NCBI GenBank assembly: GCA_051294375.1
Contig: CM119264.1
Span: 11,073,832-11,137,831, forward strand
DNA length: 64,000 bases
Direction: 5' to 3'
Origin: Paraspadella gotoi
Lineage: Eukaryota > Chaetognatha
Below are positions 62,801 through 64,000 of the stretch, piece by piece. The first letter of the stretch is position 1, and the number at the start of each line of letters is the position of its first letter. The translations under genes and the position numbers were made by a program. The notes under the pieces are model-generated. The model was not told the DNA's origin, did not search any database, and saw only the letters and a list, made by a program, of their open reading frames with translations.

Positions 62801-63891
62801 TATTTTTTTTAAAGATAAATTAAACAATATATTTCTCTTTTTTTGTTTAATTGATTTCCTTTATAACTACTTTTAATTTGTTATTGCTGAATTTTAATCA
62901 AAGAATTGCATCCGGCATGAAAGTATCTACAGTTATATGGCCTTAAGACTTATGTATAGAAGCTACTAGTAGGCCCAAAACCAATAAATTGTGACTGATA
63001 GATTAGTCGATTGATAAATGATAAATTTACAGATGATACTTAGACGAATAATAATAATGTGGATGCATACATTTAAAGAGATTTGCAATGTACATGTCCT
63101 GATATGCTTGAAAAGATGGAACCTTCGATCACAAAAATGATATAAAAAATGTATCAAAGACTCAAATCAGCCAAAAAAAAAGGATTTTATCATCAAAGTC
63201 AAAGCTCACTAGAATTCTTAACTTGCTTTCATACGATTTACATACTCTCGCTGATTATATAAAAAAATTTTGCTGGATTCTAAACCCTGTCACCAAACTT
63301 GAAAATTTTTTTAACAAGATTAATTTGTTTTTTATTAAAACTTTTTAGGGCTTAAACTATTTAATGTCAATGTTAAGCAAAGTGTTGTATTTGAGAAAAG
63401 ATTTATAGTTTAAGAATTAATACCCTAAAATATTCCATTTTATTAATTTATATTGAATTCATCATCAATTTGTTTGAATTTATTTAAAAAAGCGATTCTC
63501 TTCTTAATTTTAGCAAATAAGACCATAAATTTGTCAGTTATATTTCTGTTAGGTAAATAGTCTATTACCTACTAAGAAAATATATTTACCCAAGTTCACC
63601 CGTTAGGAACAACCGATCAGTCAATTTCATCATCTTTTTTTCTCTTTGACCAGACTTGGCATATACTATTAGTCTATTATTAATACCCATATCTAACAAC
63701 ATCAAGCACGTTATTTCAATGAATTTCAGTCCCAACCTGTCTCTTTGCGTCAAGAGCCAGAAATGCGACGAAAGTGGAAATCTGCAGAAGAAAGTCGATG
63801 AGAACGGCCAATGCGGCGTAAAGAGAAAATATCTTGACGGCGGGCATGTCTGTGATTGCGCCAAGAAAAAACGCCACTGCTTCCGAACACC
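53889..63891 (-). CDS. NPC1: NPC1 intracellular cholesterol transporter, C-terminal half (5' end beyond the window)
   Basis: Lysosomal multipass protein that exports cholesterol handed over by NPC2. Exons visible: 63737-63891, 62030-62210, 61779-61948, 61530-61705, 61278-61464, 60996-61196, 60740-60930, 60320-60540, 54248-54394 and 53889-54132, all GT-AG. The first holds sterol-sensing-domain helices ([35 protein letters not shown]). Then come [38 protein letters not shown] in the second lumenal domain, [63 protein letters not shown] and [19 protein letters not shown]. The tail is longer and more charged than in vertebrates. The 5.9 kb intron 54395-60319 holds a DIRS element; the 1.5 kb intron 62211-63736 shows nothing but AT-rich DNA. 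Confidence 0.96.
54821..59576 (-). mobile_element. DIRS-type tyrosine-recombinase retrotransposon with ~210 bp inverted termini, degraded, in an NPC1 intron
   Basis: The left terminus (54821-55030) and right terminus (59368-59576) are near-perfect inverted copies (ATATCGGTCCGCCTCGCCAC at the outside, GGAAGCCTCAA at the inside). On the minus strand, from high to low: a gag-like acidic protein start (58629 down, [20 protein letters not shown]); a reverse transcriptase (about 57450-56890; [11 protein letters not shown]) whose active site reads QVDGILIL near 57152-57163 instead of YxDD; RNase H ([14 protein letters not shown], about 56.6 kb); and a tyrosine recombinase with PTRAMAV (Arg 55176-55178) and [10 protein letters not shown]...FFRFHCRDV, with His (55078-55080) at the place of the nucleophilic Tyr. 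Frameshifts separate these parts. No LTRs or DDE integrase. A non-functional copy, sense to NPC1. Confidence 0.88.
59683..60272. repeat. Pair of ~220 bp direct repeats with pol III B-box-like motif (SINE candidate)
   Basis: Copy 1 (59683-59900) and copy 2 (60041-60272) both start ATGGTGGACAAAAATC, share GGAGGCAAGTCATTCGCCTC, GGGGTTCTAGCCC, CTTAACCCGCCTG and ACACGGTGTTACAGCC, and end ACTGTCTCTTCA. About 140 bp of unique sequence separates them. GGTTCTAGCCC resembles a B box, and GGAGGC...GCCTCC could form a stem. I cannot fold a full tRNA. Could be a tRNA-related SINE inserted twice or a tandem duplication. Lies in the 5.9 kb NPC1 intron. Confidence 0.6.
60606..60732 (+). repeat. Dispersed repeat 'CAAAGTCAGGGGCAAGATAG', copy 5 of 5 (5' truncated)
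   Basis: Starts within the core at GCAAGATAGCTTATTTATTA and continues through TTGGTTGTACCAATTTCATA into the 3' extension (AATTCAGCTCTTTGTATTTT, then CACCGATCTAATA) shared with copy 3. It fills most of the small NPC1 intron 60541-60739 and stops about 8 bp before the exon at 60740, next to the splice donor. Confidence 0.85.
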
Positions 63892-64000
63892 CTGCAACAA
63901 TTAAACGCCGGGGAAGTATTTTATAAATCTAAAGATATATTTTTTTTAAAAGTACAAAACTTATTTTGTACGTAATAGTTTTTCTTTATAAGAAATTAAA

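Overview
This is nuclear DNA from an invertebrate animal. Coding exons are GC-richer than their AT-rich surroundings. Introns are mostly short (about 55-150 bp) with GT-AG ends. The gene set is metazoan: porcupine for Wnt acylation, MYCBP2/Highwire, NPC1, an SLC27 fatty-acid transporter and centractin. I cannot name the phylum from the sequence.

All ten recognised genes lie on the minus strand. In transcription order, from high to low coordinates, they are NPC1 (3' half, 53889-63891), RPS25 (49000-49347), MYCBP2 (24869-48666, complete, 43 exons in my model), SLC27A/FATP (12482-24073, 10 exons), TIMM50 (10209-11450, one exon), PORCN (5958-9905), ACTR1/centractin (3790-5802), ALG3 (1957-3466), RPS3A (605-1677) and an SR-family splicing factor (1-325, cut by the window edge). 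Several neighbours are only 150-350 bp apart, and most of those start codons have a 3' splice-acceptor-like sequence 25-55 nt upstream. That is compatible with 5'UTR introns or with an operon-like, trans-spliced arrangement. For RPS3A, ALG3, ACTR1, SLC27A, RPS25 and MYCBP2 I rebuilt the exon joins by hand; each joined model is a whole number of codons.

The space between exons is rich in mobile DNA. Two different DIRS-type tyrosine-recombinase retrotransposons sit in introns: one at about 15.0-19.4 kb in SLC27A, on the plus strand, and one at 54.8-59.6 kb in NPC1, on the minus strand with ~210 bp inverted termini. Both carry frameshifts, and the second also has damaged catalytic residues. Around them are inverted-repeat (MITE-like) elements, a small dispersed repeat present five times, a minisatellite-bearing element present twice, a GAC-rich repeat with a palindromic core present twice, and a repeated SINE-like pair. 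A 2.36 kb repeat-rich segment (6590-8948) interrupts porcupine at a point where no canonical intron keeps the frame. A 100-N assembly gap lies at 19382-19481.

The 4.5 kb between RPS25 and NPC1 is mostly repeats, but it also holds two splice-flanked open segments on the minus strand (51003-51215 and 53381-53528) that look coding and that I do not recognise.
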